From the NCBI GenBank assembly GCA_021324445.1, contig JAJPJC010000122.1, positions 18,632 through 82,631 of the forward strand: 64,000 bases of DNA, in the 5' to 3' direction. This stretch comes from Isosphaeraceae bacterium. GTDB taxonomy: Bacteria > Planctomycetota > Planctomycetia > Isosphaerales > Isosphaeraceae. The notes beneath the pieces are model-generated. The model searched no databases, had not been told where the DNA came from, and worked only from the letters and a program-made list of their open reading frames with translations. Of the stretch, positions 63,476 through 64,000 are shown one piece after another (position 1 is the first letter of the stretch; each line of letters opens with the position of its first letter). The position numbers and the translations under genes are program-made.

Positions 63476-64000
63476 ATGACGAACTTGACTCCCGAGCAAC
63501 GGGTCCTGGGCCGCGAGAACGCCGACCGGGCGCTGGGGATGTCCCGGCGCGATCTGCTCAAGGCGGCCGCGGCCGCGCCCGCCCTGGGCGCCTTCTACTT
63601 CGGCTACAAGGACATGGGGGGCAAGTCCCCGGTCCGGGCCGCGATCATCGGCACCGGCGACGAAGGTTGCCAGGCCATGATCCGGTCGCACAACCGGGCG
63701 TACCTCGACTTCATCGGCTTCTGCGACATCCGCCCCACGCAGCGCGAGCGGGCCATCAAGGAATTTGGCAACCACAAGGACTACTCGGCCGCGGATGTCA
63801 AGAAGCTCAAGCAGTATGGCACCAAGGAGGAGATGTACAACGACCCCGACGTCGAGATGATCGTGATCGCGCTGCCGCTGTGGCTGCACGCCCCGGTGGC
63901 GCTCCGCGCGTTGTTGTTTAGTAAGCAGGCGTCCACCGAGAAGCTGATGGCGCACTCGATCACCGAGTGCAAGGAGATGTGCCGGACCGCCCGCGAGACC
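63476..64000 (+). CDS. Gfo/Idh/MocA family oxidoreductase, 3' end outside window
   Basis: The first 175 codons of a Tat-exported oxidoreductase starting at ATG 63476, with GAGGAG 6 bases ahead. It has the twin-arginine signal MSRRDLLKAAAAAPALG, the Rossmann motif RAAIIGTGDEG, GFCDIRPTQRERAIKEF and the family region STEKLMAH, where the usual EKP reads EKL, a variation seen in planctomycete members. The gene runs off the window, so the C-terminal domain is not seen. Confidence 0.88.
   Translation, partial: MTNLTPEQRVLGRENADRALGMSRRDLLKAAAAAPALGAFYFGYKDMGGKSPVRAAIIGTGDEGCQAMIRSHNRAYLDFIGFCDIRPTQRERAIKEFGNHKDYSAADVKKLKQYGTKEEMYNDPDVEMIVIALPLWLHAPVALRALLFSKQASTEKLMAHSITECKEMCRTARET

Overview
The window looks like a piece of a planctomycete chromosome, most likely from the Isosphaeraceae or a close relative. 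It is GC-rich throughout. It carries several hallmarks of that group: a PVC-type haem-binding CxxCH protein with a HEAT-like middle, twin-arginine (Tat) Gfo/Idh/MocA oxidoreductases, an ECF sigma factor overlapping a Ser/Thr kinase with a zinc-finger N-terminus, FG-GAP/VCBS secreted proteins, a PadR plus membrane-protein pair, and sulfatase and esterase-type secreted hydrolases. I saw no tRNA, rRNA, CRISPR array or intact mobile element. The taxonomic call is an inference from gene content.

Layout. 1-3.2 kb: a rhodanese sulfurtransferase joined by start/stop overlaps to an ABC exporter pair. 3.5-7.3 kb: a three-gene molybdenum hydroxylase operon with a Tat-exported Fe-S subunit. 7.3-8.3 kb: two very small genes, a strong terminator and a palindromic repeat. 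8.3-13.7 kb (minus): a HEAT-like protein, a secreted protein and a UvrD/PcrA-type helicase. 13.8-15.5 kb: an MNT nucleotidyltransferase/HEPN pair, then thyX. 15.5-23.5 kb (minus): a dihaem cytochrome, a kinase plus ECF sigma factor, a small conserved-looking protein and a large glycosidase. 24-29.9 kb: HPr, an FG-GAP protein, a 3-hydroxyacyl-CoA dehydrogenase and an AlkB-like dioxygenase. 29.9-40.2 kb: secreted or periplasmic proteins (PVC cytochrome, DMFase-like, phosphonate-type binding protein, esterases), a 5'-truncated sulfatase, a small DNA-binding-like protein and an epimerase. 40.3-45.0 kb (minus): an archaeal-type split methylmalonyl-CoA mutase with its MeaB GTPase, then a second kinase. 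45.2-46.4 kb: a decayed patch with a transposase N-terminus, a small plasmid-family-like protein and a multiply frameshifted gene. 46.5-64 kb: an unusual sugar-binding lipoprotein, an M28 peptidase, a glycosidase-like protein, esterases, DUF3500, two Gfo/Idh/MocA proteins (the last cut by the window end), a frameshifted Uma2 gene, PadR with its partner, a membrane protein, ApbE and DoxX.

The most striking single observation is the lipoprotein at 46479-47561. The C-terminal portion of a sugar-ABC binding protein sits at its N-terminus, just after the lipobox, and is followed by the N-terminal portion, so it reads as a circular permutation in one open frame. The second theme is non-coding structure. 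Tandem 7-bp repeat tracts sit on start codons, stop codons and leader regions at five places. At two of them, and at a third place with a longer period, two tracts are arranged as inverted arms around a spacer of about 80-125 bp. There is also a three-copy palindrome family and a 46-bp dispersed hairpin.
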